This document shows positions 23,775-32,417 of a stretch of 64,000 nucleotides of DNA, in pieces (position 1 is the first letter of the stretch; each line of letters starts with the position of its first letter). Position numbers and translations under genes: made by a program. Origin of the DNA: Ruegeria_C sp040830705 (lineage in GTDB: Bacteria > Pseudomonadota > Alphaproteobacteria > Rhodobacterales > Rhodobacteraceae); the NCBI GenBank assembly GCA_040830705.1, contig JBFOME010000005.1, positions 1-64,000 on the forward strand, read 5' to 3'. Under the pieces are notes generated by a model. The model was not told the DNA's origin and searched no databases. It saw only the letters and a program-made list of their open reading frames with translations.

Positions 23775-24641
23775 TCAGGCGCGCACCAGTTGTTCGTAGG
23801 CGTCGGCAATGTCGCGGGTCAATTCACCGACCTCGAACTTGTAGGGCCCGATCTCACCCACCGGGGTGACTTCGGCCGCGGTGCCGGTCAGCCAGCACTG
23901 TTCGAACCCCGACATCTCTTCGGGCAGGATGTGGCGTTCATGCACCGGGATCTGGCGGTCCTTCAGCATCTGGATTACGGTCTGCCGGGTAATGCCGTTC
24001 AGGAAACAGTCAGGTTTGGGCGTGTGCACCTCGCCATCCTTGACGAAAAACACGTTGGCCCCCGTCGCCTCGGCCACATAGCCGCGGTAGTCCATGAACA
24101 GCGCATCCGAACAGCCCCTGGCCTCGGCCTTGTGCTTGGAAATGGTGCAGATCATGTAGAGACCCGCTGCCTTGGCGTGAACCGGGATGGTTTCCGGGCT
24201 GGGGCGTTTCCATTCGGCGATGTCCAACTTGGCGCCCTTCATCTTGGCGTCGCCGTAGTAGGCGCCCCAGGGCCAGACAGCCACCGCCATGTGAACAGGG
24301 TTGCGCGCAGACGCGACGCCCATATCTTCGCCCGAACCGCGCCAGACTACGGCGCGTACATACGCGTCCTCTAGCCCGCTGGCCTTTAGCGCTTCGGCCT
24401 TTGCCCCCTCGATATCATCCACGGACCATTTCATCGGCATGTCCAATGCCCGCGCCGAGGCGATCAGGCGTTCAGAATGCTCACGACTCTTGAAGATTTT
24501 ACCGTTGTAAGCGCGCTCGCCTTCAAAAACAGAAGACGCGTAGTGCATGGCGTGGCTCAAAACATGGACCTTTGCAGTGCGCCAGTCGACCAGTTCGCCA
24601 TCCATCCAAATCACGCCGTCGCGATCATCATATCCCGCCAT
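23775..24641 (-). CDS. ilvE: Branched-chain amino acid aminotransferase
   Basis: A 288-residue class IV PLP aminotransferase that makes or degrades Val, Leu and Ile by exchange with glutamate. Typical parts are 'WMDGELVDWRTAKVHVLSHAMHYASSVFEG' near the N-terminus split over ~30 residues, the PLP-lysine region 'IPVHAKAAGLYMICTISK', 'VAEATGANVFFV', and 'NGITRQTV' and 'LTGTAAEVTPV' near the end. It is monocistronic, convergent with mtaB and divergent from petP. Confidence 0.93.
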   Translation of the reverse strand: MAGYDDRDGVIWMDGELVDWRTAKVHVLSHAMHYASSVFEGERAYNGKIFKSREHSERLIASARALDMPMKWSVDDIEGAKAEALKASGLEDAYVRAVVWRGSGEDMGVASARNPVHMAVAVWPWGAYYGDAKMKGAKLDIAEWKRPSPETIPVHAKAAGLYMICTISKHKAEARGCSDALFMDYRGYVAEATGANVFFVKDGEVHTPKPDCFLNGITRQTVIQMLKDRQIPVHERHILPEEMSGFEQCWLTGTAAEVTPVGEIGPYKFEVGELTRDIADAYEQLVRA

Positions 24642-24798
24642 GGGGTCCCTCCCGAAAAGGACGATTTTTCAAAAAGTTGCGCAAAGTAGGGCCGCTACGG
24701 ACACAATCTTGCGCCAAAACTGCGACTCGATACCGCTTTGCTCTTGGAATGTCAATAAGACTGACATAAACTGCGCCAAAGCAACCGGGAGGCATCTG

Positions 24799-25311
24799 AT
24801 GTCGGACGCGCGCAGCGCCCCTGTTTATGGCGGCGAAAGCCTGTTGTTCCTGACCGACGAGCAATTGCGGCAAGGGATTGAGGCGATGTTCTTTGCCTAT
24901 CGCGGCTTTACTGCCGACCCCGACCGGATTCTTGCCGAAATGGCCTATGGGCGCGCCCACCACCGGGCGATTCATTTCATCAATCGCGCGCCAGGAACCA
25001 CCGTAAACAACCTTTTGAGCATTCTTGGCGTCACGAAACAGTCCCTAAACAGAGTATTGCGCACGCTGATCGCTGATGGTCTCGTGGAAAGCCGGATCGG
25101 CACTGTGGACAAGCGTGAGCGCCATCTTTTTCTGACCGATGCGGGCCGCGCGCTGGAGACCAAATTGTCCGATGCACAACGGGCGCGGATGCGGACTGCC
25201 TACAAGGATGCTGGCCCCGAGGCGGTTGCCGGGTTTAAACAGGTGCTTGAGGCAATGATGGATACCAGTATGCGACGCGCCTACCGAAACCTGAAGGACG
25301 GCACCCCATGA
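24799..25311 (+). CDS. petP: MarR-family regulator PetP
   Basis: A 170-residue MarR-type winged-helix protein: 'ILGVTKQSLNRVLRTLIADGLVE' is the recognition helix region, followed by the wing 'DKRERHLFLTDAGRAL'. It overlaps the next gene, a response regulator, by 4 bases. This pair corresponds to petP-petR of Rhodobacter capsulatus, where PetP and PetR are needed for expression of the cytochrome bc1 operon and other genes. The start at 24799 has GGGAGG upstream. The petP name rests on this neighbourhood. Confidence 0.82.
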   Translation: MSDARSAPVYGGESLLFLTDEQLRQGIEAMFFAYRGFTADPDRILAEMAYGRAHHRAIHFINRAPGTTVNNLLSILGVTKQSLNRVLRTLIADGLVESRIGTVDKRERHLFLTDAGRALETKLSDAQRARMRTAYKDAGPEAVAGFKQVLEAMMDTSMRRAYRNLKDGTP

Positions 25312-26009
25312 GCGATCTGGACGCGCACCTGCTGATCGTTGATGATGATGAACGCATCCGCGATCTGCTCAAGAAGTTTCTGATGCGCAACGGGTTTCTG
25401 GTGACCGCTGCCCGCGATGCAGCTCATGCGCGGCGCGTGCTGTCGGGGCTGGATTTCGATATGATCGTGCTGGATGTGATGATGCCGGGTGAAGATGGTG
25501 TCAGCCTGACCCGCAGCCTGCGCGAAACTCATTCGACACCGATCCTGCTGCTGACCGCGCGCGGTGAGACAGAGCATCGGATCGCGGGGCTTGAGGCAGG
25601 AGCCGATGACTACCTTGCCAAGCCGTTCGAGCCCAAGGAACTTTTGCTGCGCATCAGCGCGATTCTGCGTCGCATGCCGGAAACCTCTGCCGAGGATACC
25701 GCGCCAAAAATCCTCCATCTGGGGCCGATCCGTTATGATCTTGAGCGGGGCGAGATGTGGCAGGGCGAGGATCTGGTGCGACTGACCGCCACCGAGAGCC
25801 AGCTCATGAAGATCTTCTCTTCCCAGCCTGGCGAGCCGGTGAGCCGCACCAAGCTTGTCGAGGATCTGGGCCGCGACCGGGGCCAGGCTCAGGAACGCGC
25901 GGTAGATGTCCAGATCACCCGGCTGAGGCGTAAAATCGAGCCTAACCCGAAGCAACCACGGTATTTGCAGACGGTGCGTGGCGCGGGTTATATGCTGGCA
26001 CCGGACTGA
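25308..26009 (+). CDS. petR: OmpR-family response regulator PetR
   Basis: A 233-residue two-domain response regulator. The receiver has the acidic pair in 'LIVDDDERIRD', the phospho-acceptor Asp in 'MIVLDVMMPGEDG', Thr/Ser and Lys in 'LLTARG' and 'DYLAKPFEPKEL'. The C-terminal winged helix ends 'RYLQTVRGAGYML'. No histidine kinase is adjacent, as in the R. capsulatus petPR locus. It is likely co-transcribed with petP. Confidence 0.85.
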   Translation: MSDLDAHLLIVDDDERIRDLLKKFLMRNGFLVTAARDAAHARRVLSGLDFDMIVLDVMMPGEDGVSLTRSLRETHSTPILLLTARGETEHRIAGLEAGADDYLAKPFEPKELLLRISAILRRMPETSAEDTAPKILHLGPIRYDLERGEMWQGEDLVRLTATESQLMKIFSSQPGEPVSRTKLVEDLGRDRGQAQERAVDVQITRLRRKIEPNPKQPRYLQTVRGAGYMLAPD

Positions 26010-26080
26010 GACACTTGTCGCCGCACGGCGTATTCATGCCTTAGGCGCAGACCTTTACCGCCGATGAAGAACGGATCCCG

Positions 26081-27007
26081 ATGACGACCGCCCTGCTGAC
26101 CCACGCCGATTGCCTGTCCCATGTGACGCCAACCGGGCATCCCGAAAGGGTGGCTCGGCTGGAGCATATCTTGCACGCGCTGGAACCGCTTGAACTAAAG
26201 AGTGTGACGGCACCCTTGGCCGCTGATGACGATTTGCTGCGGGTTCATCCAGCCGACTATATCAACCAAATCCGAAGCGCCTGCCCTACCGAAGGCTTTG
26301 CGCAGATTGATGGGGACACATTCCTTTCGCCTGGATCTGTCGAGGCCGCTTACCGCGGGGCCGGTGCGGTGACGCGCGCCGTTGATCTGGTGCTATCTGG
26401 CGAAACGGGCAATGCCTTTTGCGCCATCCGCCCGCCCGGACATCATGCGGAAAAGGACACTGCGATGGGCTTTTGCCTGTTTGGTAACGCCGCTTTGGCC
26501 GCAAAGCATGCGCTCGACCACCACGGGCTGTCGCGAGTCGCGGTTGTGGATTTCGACGTTCATCACGGCAATGGAACGCAGGACCTGCTCTGGGACGAGC
26601 GACGCGCACTCGTGATCACCTCGCAGCAGATGCCGCTCTGGCCCGGCTCGGGCCGACCAGATGAGACCGGAGATTTCGACACCATCGTCAACATTCCGCT
26701 CGGTCCCGGCAGTGGCGGCGCAGAGATGCGCGCGACCTATCAGCAGCAGGCCTTTCCCCGCCTGCGGGCGTTCAGACCCGAATTGATCATAATTTCCGCG
26801 GGGTTCGACGCCCACCAGGACGACCCGCTCGCCTCGCTGAACTGGTCCACAGCGGATTTCGGCTGGTTGACGCGTGAGATCTGCGCCATTGCGGCAGAGC
26901 TCTGCGAAGGGCGTATCGTCTCGACTCTGGAAGGCGGATATGATCTGAACGCGCTGGCCGCCTCGACCAAGGCGCATGTGGAAGAATTGATAAAGGCAGC
27001 ACAATGA
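26081..27007 (+). CDS. Histone-deacetylase-family protein
   Basis: A 308-residue member of the arginase/deacetylase superfamily (HDAC/AcuC/acetylpolyamine amidohydrolase). Conserved residues are visible: 'TGHPERVARL' at the N-terminus, the His-His pair in 'RPPGHHAEKD', the metal site 'VVDFDVHHGNGTQ', 'SAGFDAHQDDPL' and 'LEGGYDLNAL'. The substrate is not given by the sequence: acetylated polyamines, acetyl-CoA synthetase or proteins are options. Its stop overlaps xseB by 4 bases, so it belongs to the xseB-ispA-dxs transcript. Confidence 0.9.
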   Translation: MTTALLTHADCLSHVTPTGHPERVARLEHILHALEPLELKSVTAPLAADDDLLRVHPADYINQIRSACPTEGFAQIDGDTFLSPGSVEAAYRGAGAVTRAVDLVLSGETGNAFCAIRPPGHHAEKDTAMGFCLFGNAALAAKHALDHHGLSRVAVVDFDVHHGNGTQDLLWDERRALVITSQQMPLWPGSGRPDETGDFDTIVNIPLGPGSGGAEMRATYQQQAFPRLRAFRPELIIISAGFDAHQDDPLASLNWSTADFGWLTREICAIAAELCEGRIVSTLEGGYDLNALAASTKAHVEELIKAAQ

Positions 27008-27246
27008 CTGACACGCCCGTGGACCAGATGAGCTTTGAACAGGCGATGAAGGAGTTGGAGACCGTCGTCAGTCAGCTGGAACGCGGCGATGTGGCCTTGG
27101 ACCAGTCGATCACTCTCTATGAGCGCGGTGCCTTGCTCAAGAAGCGTTGCGAGGATGAGTTGAAGCGCGCCGAGGAAAAAGTCGCCGCCATCACACTAGA
27201 TGGGGATGGCACGCCAACCGGGACAAAACCTGTCGAAGGTATGTGA
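27004..27246 (+). CDS. xseB: Exodeoxyribonuclease VII small subunit
   Basis: An 80-residue protein with the XseB core 'SFEQAMKELETVVSQLERGDVALDQSITLYERGALLKKRCEDEL' spread over residues 9-53. It pairs with XseA to degrade single-stranded DNA. The xseB-ispA-dxs order is common across proteobacteria. Its TGA overlaps the ATG of ispA. Confidence 0.95.
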   Translation: MTDTPVDQMSFEQAMKELETVVSQLERGDVALDQSITLYERGALLKKRCEDELKRAEEKVAAITLDGDGTPTGTKPVEGM

Positions 27247-28112
27247 TGTTCCGCGACCAACTGGCGAAAGACGCGGCGCGTATACAGGATCACTTTGACC
27301 TGATCCTGGCAGAGTTTGATGGACTGCCGGTCACTCAGGCGATGGGGTATGCCACGCGAGGCGGAAAGCGGCTGCGCGGCTTTCTGGTGCTGGAAAGCGC
27401 GCGGCTCTTTGATGTTGATCCCCAAAAGGCAATCTGGCCAGCGACCGCGATCGAGGCATTACATGCCTATAGCCTCGTGCACGACGATCTGCCTTGCATG
27501 GATGATGACGACCTGCGGCGCGGGCGGCCCACGGTGCACGTGAAATGGGACGACGCGACCGCTGTTCTTGCGGGTGACGCCTTGCAGACGCTGGCCTTCG
27601 ATCTGGTGGCCCGGCCCGATGTGGGGACGCCAGAGACGCGTATTTCCCTTGTTCAGAGCCTGTCAGAAGCCAGTGGTGCCAAGGGCATGGTATTGGGGCA
27701 GGCGCTGGACATGGCAGCCGAAGTGGCACCGGCACCGCTGAATCTCGACGAGATCACGCGCCTGCAAGCGGGCAAGACCGGGGCGCTGATCGAATGGTCA
27801 GCCAGCGCCGGCGCCGTGATGGCTGGGGCCGACCCCGACCCGCTGCGCCAATATGCCCGGGCGCTTGGCCTTGCCTTTCAGATCGCTGACGACATCTTGG
27901 ATGTTGAGGGGGACGCCGAAAAGGCCGGCAAACGGCTGCACAAGGATGATGCGGCGGGTAAGGCAACCTTCGTGTCGTTGCTGGGCCTGGATCAGGCCAA
28001 ATCCCGCGCGGCCGAGCTGATTGATCAGGCCAATGCCGCACTGGATGTGTTCGGCCCGACCGCTGAGACCTTGAAGCAGGCCGCGCGCTTCGTTATTGCC
28101 CGCGACAGCTAA
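27243..28112 (+). CDS. ispA: Farnesyl/geranyl diphosphate synthase
   Basis: A 289-residue short-chain polyprenyl synthase. The first aspartate-rich motif is 'DDLPCMDDDDLRRGRPT' (DDxxxxD type of short-chain enzymes), the second 'QIADDILDVEGD', and the substrate-binding 'GGKRLRG' is at ~40. It condenses isopentenyl diphosphate with allylic partners, using precursors made by the Dxs pathway encoded next. It lies 4 bases overlapped with xseB and 18 bases before dxs. Confidence 0.94.
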   Translation: MMFRDQLAKDAARIQDHFDLILAEFDGLPVTQAMGYATRGGKRLRGFLVLESARLFDVDPQKAIWPATAIEALHAYSLVHDDLPCMDDDDLRRGRPTVHVKWDDATAVLAGDALQTLAFDLVARPDVGTPETRISLVQSLSEASGAKGMVLGQALDMAAEVAPAPLNLDEITRLQAGKTGALIEWSASAGAVMAGADPDPLRQYARALGLAFQIADDILDVEGDAEKAGKRLHKDDAAGKATFVSLLGLDQAKSRAAELIDQANAALDVFGPTAETLKQAARFVIARDS

Positions 28113-28130
28113 TCCGCGCTTGGAGGCGCC

Positions 28131-30059
28131 ATGTCTGACCGCCCGAACACGCCCCTGCTGGATCTTGTGGACCGCCCTGCGGATCTCAAGCGGCTCAGCG
28201 ACACCCAGCTGACACAGCTGGCGAGTGAGCTGCGTTCTGAGACCATATCGGCAGTTTCGGTGACCGGTGGGCATCTGGGTGCAGGGCTGGGCGTGGTGGA
28301 ACTGACAGTGGCCCTTCATGCGGTGTTTGACACGCCGCGCGACAAAGTCATCTGGGATGTCGGCCATCAATGCTACCCGCACAAGATCCTGACCGAGCGC
28401 CGCGACCGCATTCGCACCCTGCGGATGAAAGACGGGCTGAGCGGTTTCACCAAGCGCAGCGAAAGTCCCTATGACCCGTTTGGCGCCGCCCATAGCTCGA
28501 CCTCGATTAGCGCCGCGCTGGGATTTGCCGTGGCCCGCGATCTGGGCGGGGTGACACCCGAAGGGCTGGGGGACGCGATCGCCGTCATTGGCGATGGGTC
28601 GATGTCAGCGGGTATGGCCTTTGAAGCGATGAACAACGCAGGCCACCTGAGAAAGCGCCTGATCGTCATCCTCAACGACAATGAGATGAGCATCGCGCCG
28701 CCCACCGGCGCGCTGTCCAGCTATCTCTCACGGCTCTATACCGAAGAGCCGTTTCAGGATCTGAAAGCGGCAGCCAAGGGGGCGGTGTCGCTCTTGCCCG
28801 AGCCCTTCCGTGAGGGGGCGAAACGCGCCAAAGACATGCTCAAGGGCATGGCGATGGGCGGCACCATGTTCGAGGAGCTGGGCTTCTCCTATATCGGACC
28901 GATTGACGGTCACGACATGGATCAGTTGCTGCCGGTACTGCGGACGGTCAAGGCGCGGGCCTCCGGGCCGATCCTGATTCATGTGCTGACCAAAAAGGGC
29001 AAGGGCTATGCCCCCGCCGAAACCGCTCGCGACAAGGGCCACGCTACCGCGAAATTCGACGTGGTGACCGGCGAGCAGAAAAAGGCGCCTTCAAACGCAC
29101 CCTCTTATACTTCGGTTTTTGGCAAGACCCTGGTGGATGAGGCAAGTCGCGACGACAAGATCGTCGCTGTCACCGCTGCGATGCCAGATGGCACCGGCCT
29201 GAACCTCTTTGCCGAACGCTACCCGTCGCGCTGTTTTGATGTCGGCATTGCCGAGCAGCACGGGGTCACCTTCTCTGCCGCGCTTGCGGCGGGGGGGATG
29301 AAACCCTTCTGCGCGATGTACTCGACCTTCCTGCAGCGCGGCTACGATCAGGTCGTGCATGACGTGGCGATCCAACGCCTGCCGGTCCGCTTTGCCATCG
29401 ACCGCGCCGGTCTGGTGGGGGCCGATGGGGCCACACATGCGGGCAGTTTCGACATCGCCTACATGGCCAACCTGCCCGGTATGGTCGTCATGGCCGCCGC
29501 CGACGAGGCCGAACTGATGCATATGGTCGCCACCGCCGCCGCGCATGACGACGGGCCCATTGCCTTCCGCTATCCGCGCGGCGAAGGGGTCGGCGTCGAT
29601 CTGCCCGAACGCGGCGAGGCGCTGCAGATCGGCAGAGGCCGGCTGATCCAGAAGGGCGCGCGCGTGGCGCTGTTGTCTTTCGGCACGCGCCTGTCCGAAG
29701 TCCAGAAAGCTGCCGAAGCACTGGAGGCGCGGGGTATTCGCCCCACCATTGCCGATGCGCGTTTCGCCAAACCGCTGGACCGCGATCTGATCCTTGATCT
29801 GGCACATGGCCATGAGGCGCTGATCACCATCGAAGAAGGGGCCGTCGGCGGCTTCGGTAGCCATGTGGCGCAGCTTCTGGCCGAAGAAGCCATCTTTGAC
29901 AGCGGTCTCAAGTTCCGCTCGATGATGCTGCCCGATGTCTTTATCGACCAGTCCAGCCCTGCGGATATGTACGGCACCGCCGCCATGAACGCCGAACACA
30001 TAGAGGCCAAAGTGCTGGACGTGCTGGGTGTCGCAACTATTGGCGAACAACGCGCCTAA
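28131..30059 (+). CDS. dxs: 1-deoxy-D-xylulose-5-phosphate synthase
   Basis: A 642-residue thiamine-diphosphate enzyme forming DXP from pyruvate and glyceraldehyde 3-phosphate, first step of the MEP pathway. The TPP motif starts 'GDGSMSAGMAFEAMNNAG' and ends 'NDNEMSI'. The transketolase central region has 'FDVGIAEQHGVTFSAALAAGG', and 'DRAGLVGADGATHAG' is the conserved block near ~420. Length is as usual for the family. The gene ends convergently with the downstream SDR-like gene, their stops overlapping by 4 bases. Confidence 0.96.
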   Translation: MSDRPNTPLLDLVDRPADLKRLSDTQLTQLASELRSETISAVSVTGGHLGAGLGVVELTVALHAVFDTPRDKVIWDVGHQCYPHKILTERRDRIRTLRMKDGLSGFTKRSESPYDPFGAAHSSTSISAALGFAVARDLGGVTPEGLGDAIAVIGDGSMSAGMAFEAMNNAGHLRKRLIVILNDNEMSIAPPTGALSSYLSRLYTEEPFQDLKAAAKGAVSLLPEPFREGAKRAKDMLKGMAMGGTMFEELGFSYIGPIDGHDMDQLLPVLRTVKARASGPILIHVLTKKGKGYAPAETARDKGHATAKFDVVTGEQKKAPSNAPSYTSVFGKTLVDEASRDDKIVAVTAAMPDGTGLNLFAERYPSRCFDVGIAEQHGVTFSAALAAGGMKPFCAMYSTFLQRGYDQVVHDVAIQRLPVRFAIDRAGLVGADGATHAGSFDIAYMANLPGMVVMAAADEAELMHMVATAAAHDDGPIAFRYPRGEGVGVDLPERGEALQIGRGRLIQKGARVALLSFGTRLSEVQKAAEALEARGIRPTIADARFAKPLDRDLILDLAHGHEALITIEEGAVGGFGSHVAQLLAEEAIFDSGLKFRSMMLPDVFIDQSSPADMYGTAAMNAEHIEAKVLDVLGVATIGEQRA

Positions 30060-30904
30060 AAATCCGCTTTGGCCAGGGCCTGAAGGCCGCTCCGATAGTC
30101 GGGATAACGGAGGCTGACGCCCAGCTCCTCTTTGATCCGATTGTTCCGCACCCGCTTGTTCTCGGAATAGAAGCTGCGCGCCATAGGGGTCAGGTCGGCC
30201 TCTTCGAACGGCACGGCGGGCGGCAGGGGCAGCCCTTGTAGTTCGGCTGCATGGGCGATCACGTCTTGCGGGGGCACCGGCTCGTCGTCGCATACATTGT
30301 AAATCGCGCCCGGATTGGGCTGCGCCATCGACGCTTGCAGCACCTGCGAAATGTCATCCACATGGATGCGCGAGAAGACCTGCCCCGGCTTGATGATCCG
30401 CCGCAACCCGCCCCGGCGCAGCTTTGAAAACGGGCCCCGACCTGGCCCGTAGATGCCCGCGAGCCGAAAGATATGCAGCGGCAGGTTCGGGATCGCTGCC
30501 CATTGCTGCTCAGCCTGCAAGCGCCAACGGCCCCGTTCAGCTGTGGGCGCGGGCGGCGTTGCCTCGTCCACCCAATTGCCGTCGTGATCGCCGTAGACAG
30601 CCGTGGTGGACAGGTAACCGACCCATTCGAATTGCCCGGCGCGCGCAGCAATCTCGTCGCCCAGCGCGTTCAAAACCGGATCACCATCCGACTTTGGAGC
30701 AACCGAAATCAGCATATGGGTCACGCCCTCCAGTTCGGGCTCAGCATCAGGCCAGAGCAACGGTGTTGCGCCCTGCGCCTCAATCTCGACCAGTGCCTCG
30801 CGCGAACGGATTGTCCCGATCACTCTCCAACCCTGTGGTATCAGATCCCGCGCCAGCGCCCGTGCGGTATAGCCATGCCCGAAAGAGAACAATGTCTTTG
30901 CCAT
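30056..30904 (-). CDS. NAD(P)-binding epimerase/SDR-like protein (YeeZ-like)
   Basis: A 282-residue Rossmann-fold protein. The nucleotide loop is 'FSFGHGYTARALA' (GxGxxA), the catalytic Tyr region is 'YLSTTAVYGDHDGNW', and the C-terminal part has 'RLAGIYGPGRGPF', 'FSRIHVDDISQVL' and 'YNVCDDEP', typical of the extended SDR family and the YeeZ branch. The substrate is unknown. Monocistronic, minus strand. Confidence 0.8.
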   Translation of the reverse strand: MAKTLFSFGHGYTARALARDLIPQGWRVIGTIRSREALVEIEAQGATPLLWPDAEPELEGVTHMLISVAPKSDGDPVLNALGDEIAARAGQFEWVGYLSTTAVYGDHDGNWVDEATPPAPTAERGRWRLQAEQQWAAIPNLPLHIFRLAGIYGPGRGPFSKLRRGGLRRIIKPGQVFSRIHVDDISQVLQASMAQPNPGAIYNVCDDEPVPPQDVIAHAAELQGLPLPPAVPFEEADLTPMARSFYSENKRVRNNRIKEELGVSLRYPDYRSGLQALAKADF

Positions 30905-30991
30905 GCGCCCTTGATGATCCGCCGGTGGCAGGGATGCAAGCCATTGTCATCTTTTCTTGATTCGAATCTCCCAATTGCTCTTCAATTGAGC

Positions 30992-31627
30992 ATGACCCGG
31001 AAAAGACCCGATCTGCACAGCGCTTACGCTATGGAAACGCCCGAGGATTCGCGGCGGCTCTATGCTGATTGGGCCGGTGAGTACGACCGGGCCTTTGCGT
31101 TGAGCGAGGACTATCAGCTGCATATCCACACCGCCCGCGCCTTTGGCCGTGCTGGCGGCCAGGGGCCGGTGCTGGATGTGGGTGCGGGGACGGGTCTGTG
31201 CGGCGAGGTGCTGGCGAATATGGGCGTCAGTCCCATCGACGCCACCGATATCAGCGCCGAGATGCTGGACCGTGCCATGCGCAAAGATATCTATCGCGAT
31301 GCCATTGAGGCAGATCTGAACGAGGGCGTGCCGGTGCCGCGCGACAGCTATTCCGGCATCGTCTCGTCCGGCACTTTCACCCACGGCCATCTGGGGCCTG
31401 ATGCGCTGAACGCTCTGCTTCGCGTTGCCCGCCACGGTGCGCAGTTCGCCCTCTCGATAAACGCACAGCATTTTTCGCAGATGGGCTTTGCCGCCAAACT
31501 CGACGCGCTGGTGAATGATGCCCGGATCGAACATTTGTCCCTGCCCGAGGTTCGCATCTATGGCGATCTGGCCAAGGGCGAAAACAAGGACGACATGGCG
31601 CTGATTGCGCTGTTCGAGAAATCCTGA
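30992..31627 (+). CDS. Class I SAM-dependent methyltransferase
   Basis: A 211-residue methyltransferase with motif I 'VLDVGAGTGLCGEVL', a following acidic 'IDATDISAEML' and 'SGIVSSGTFTHGHL' as motif IV. The substrate cannot be read; the N-terminal 'SRRLYADWAGEYDRAF' is common among small-molecule methyltransferases. The ATG at 30992 follows a weak ribosome site; the upstream frame to 30473 is the shadow of the neighbouring gene. Confidence 0.8.
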   Translation: MTRKRPDLHSAYAMETPEDSRRLYADWAGEYDRAFALSEDYQLHIHTARAFGRAGGQGPVLDVGAGTGLCGEVLANMGVSPIDATDISAEMLDRAMRKDIYRDAIEADLNEGVPVPRDSYSGIVSSGTFTHGHLGPDALNALLRVARHGAQFALSINAQHFSQMGFAAKLDALVNDARIEHLSLPEVRIYGDLAKGENKDDMALIALFEKS

Positions 31628-31628
31628 C

Positions 31629-32414
31629 TCAGCGCCCCTGCCAGACCGGATCGCGTTTTTCTGCGAAGGCGCGGGCCCCCTCCAACTGATCTTCGGACGC
31701 ATATAGCGTATCGACACTGCGCAGCTGCCGCTGCGTGATCCGGTTCATCGCGTCCTGGAACTTTGCGTCCTCGGCGTCGCGCACGATCTCTTTGATCGCC
31801 GCGTAGACCAGCGGCGGCCCGCTGGCGAGCAGGCGCGCCAGTTCCCAGGCGCGGTCCATAATTTGATCACCGGGGATGATCTCGTTCACCAGCCCCCAGC
31901 GATGCGCCTCTTCCGCGTCAAACCAACGCCCGGTAAGAAGCAGCTCCATCGCGATGTGGTAGGGGATGCGCTTGGGCAGTTTCACGCTGGCCGCGTCAGC
32001 CACGGTGCCCGAACGGATTTCAGGCAGGGCAAAACTCGCATGATCCGCCGCCAGGATCATGTCGGCGCTGAGCGCCAGCTCCAGCCCACCGCCGCAGGCG
32101 ATCCCGTTCACCGCTGCGATCACCGGCTTGTTCATATCACGCAGCTCTTGCAGACCGCCAAAGCCGCCAACGCCGTAATCGCCGTCTACCGCGTCGCCAT
32201 CCGCTGCCGCTTTCAGGTCCCAGCCCGGGCAAAAGAACTTCTCACCCCCACCGGTCAGGACCGCCACCCGTAGCTCGGGATCATCCCGAAAGTCGCGAAA
32301 CACCTCACCCATGATGCGGCTGGTCGCCAGGTCAATCGCGTTGGCTTTTGGGCGATCCAACGTGACTTCGAGGATCGGCCCGTCACGATGGGTTCGGATT
32401 GGCGTATCAGTCAT
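31629..32414 (-). CDS. caiD: CaiD-like enoyl-CoA hydratase (carnitinyl-CoA dehydratase type)
   Basis: A 261-residue crotonase. The oxyanion-hole segments are 'KFFCPGWDLKAAADG' and 'NGIACGGGLELALSADM'; the catalytic Glu region 'ALPEIRSGTVADA' is that of CaiD, which hydrates crotonobetainyl-CoA to carnitinyl-CoA. It is last in a minus-strand operon with an acyl-CoA dehydrogenase, a SelT/W/H protein and an ADP-forming CoA ligase, a set that fits carnitine or gamma-butyrobetaine breakdown. The specific substrate is inferred. Confidence 0.82.
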   Translation of the reverse strand: MTDTPIRTHRDGPILEVTLDRPKANAIDLATSRIMGEVFRDFRDDPELRVAVLTGGGEKFFCPGWDLKAAADGDAVDGDYGVGGFGGLQELRDMNKPVIAAVNGIACGGGLELALSADMILAADHASFALPEIRSGTVADAASVKLPKRIPYHIAMELLLTGRWFDAEEAHRWGLVNEIIPGDQIMDRAWELARLLASGPPLVYAAIKEIVRDAEDAKFQDAMNRITQRQLRSVDTLYASEDQLEGARAFAEKRDPVWQGR

Positions 32415-32417
32415 TGT

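Noticed and set aside
29091..30293. 400-residue open frame antisense to dxs
   Set aside because: Low-complexity, Arg/Gly/His-rich translation caused by high-GC codon bias opposite dxs; no domain seen.
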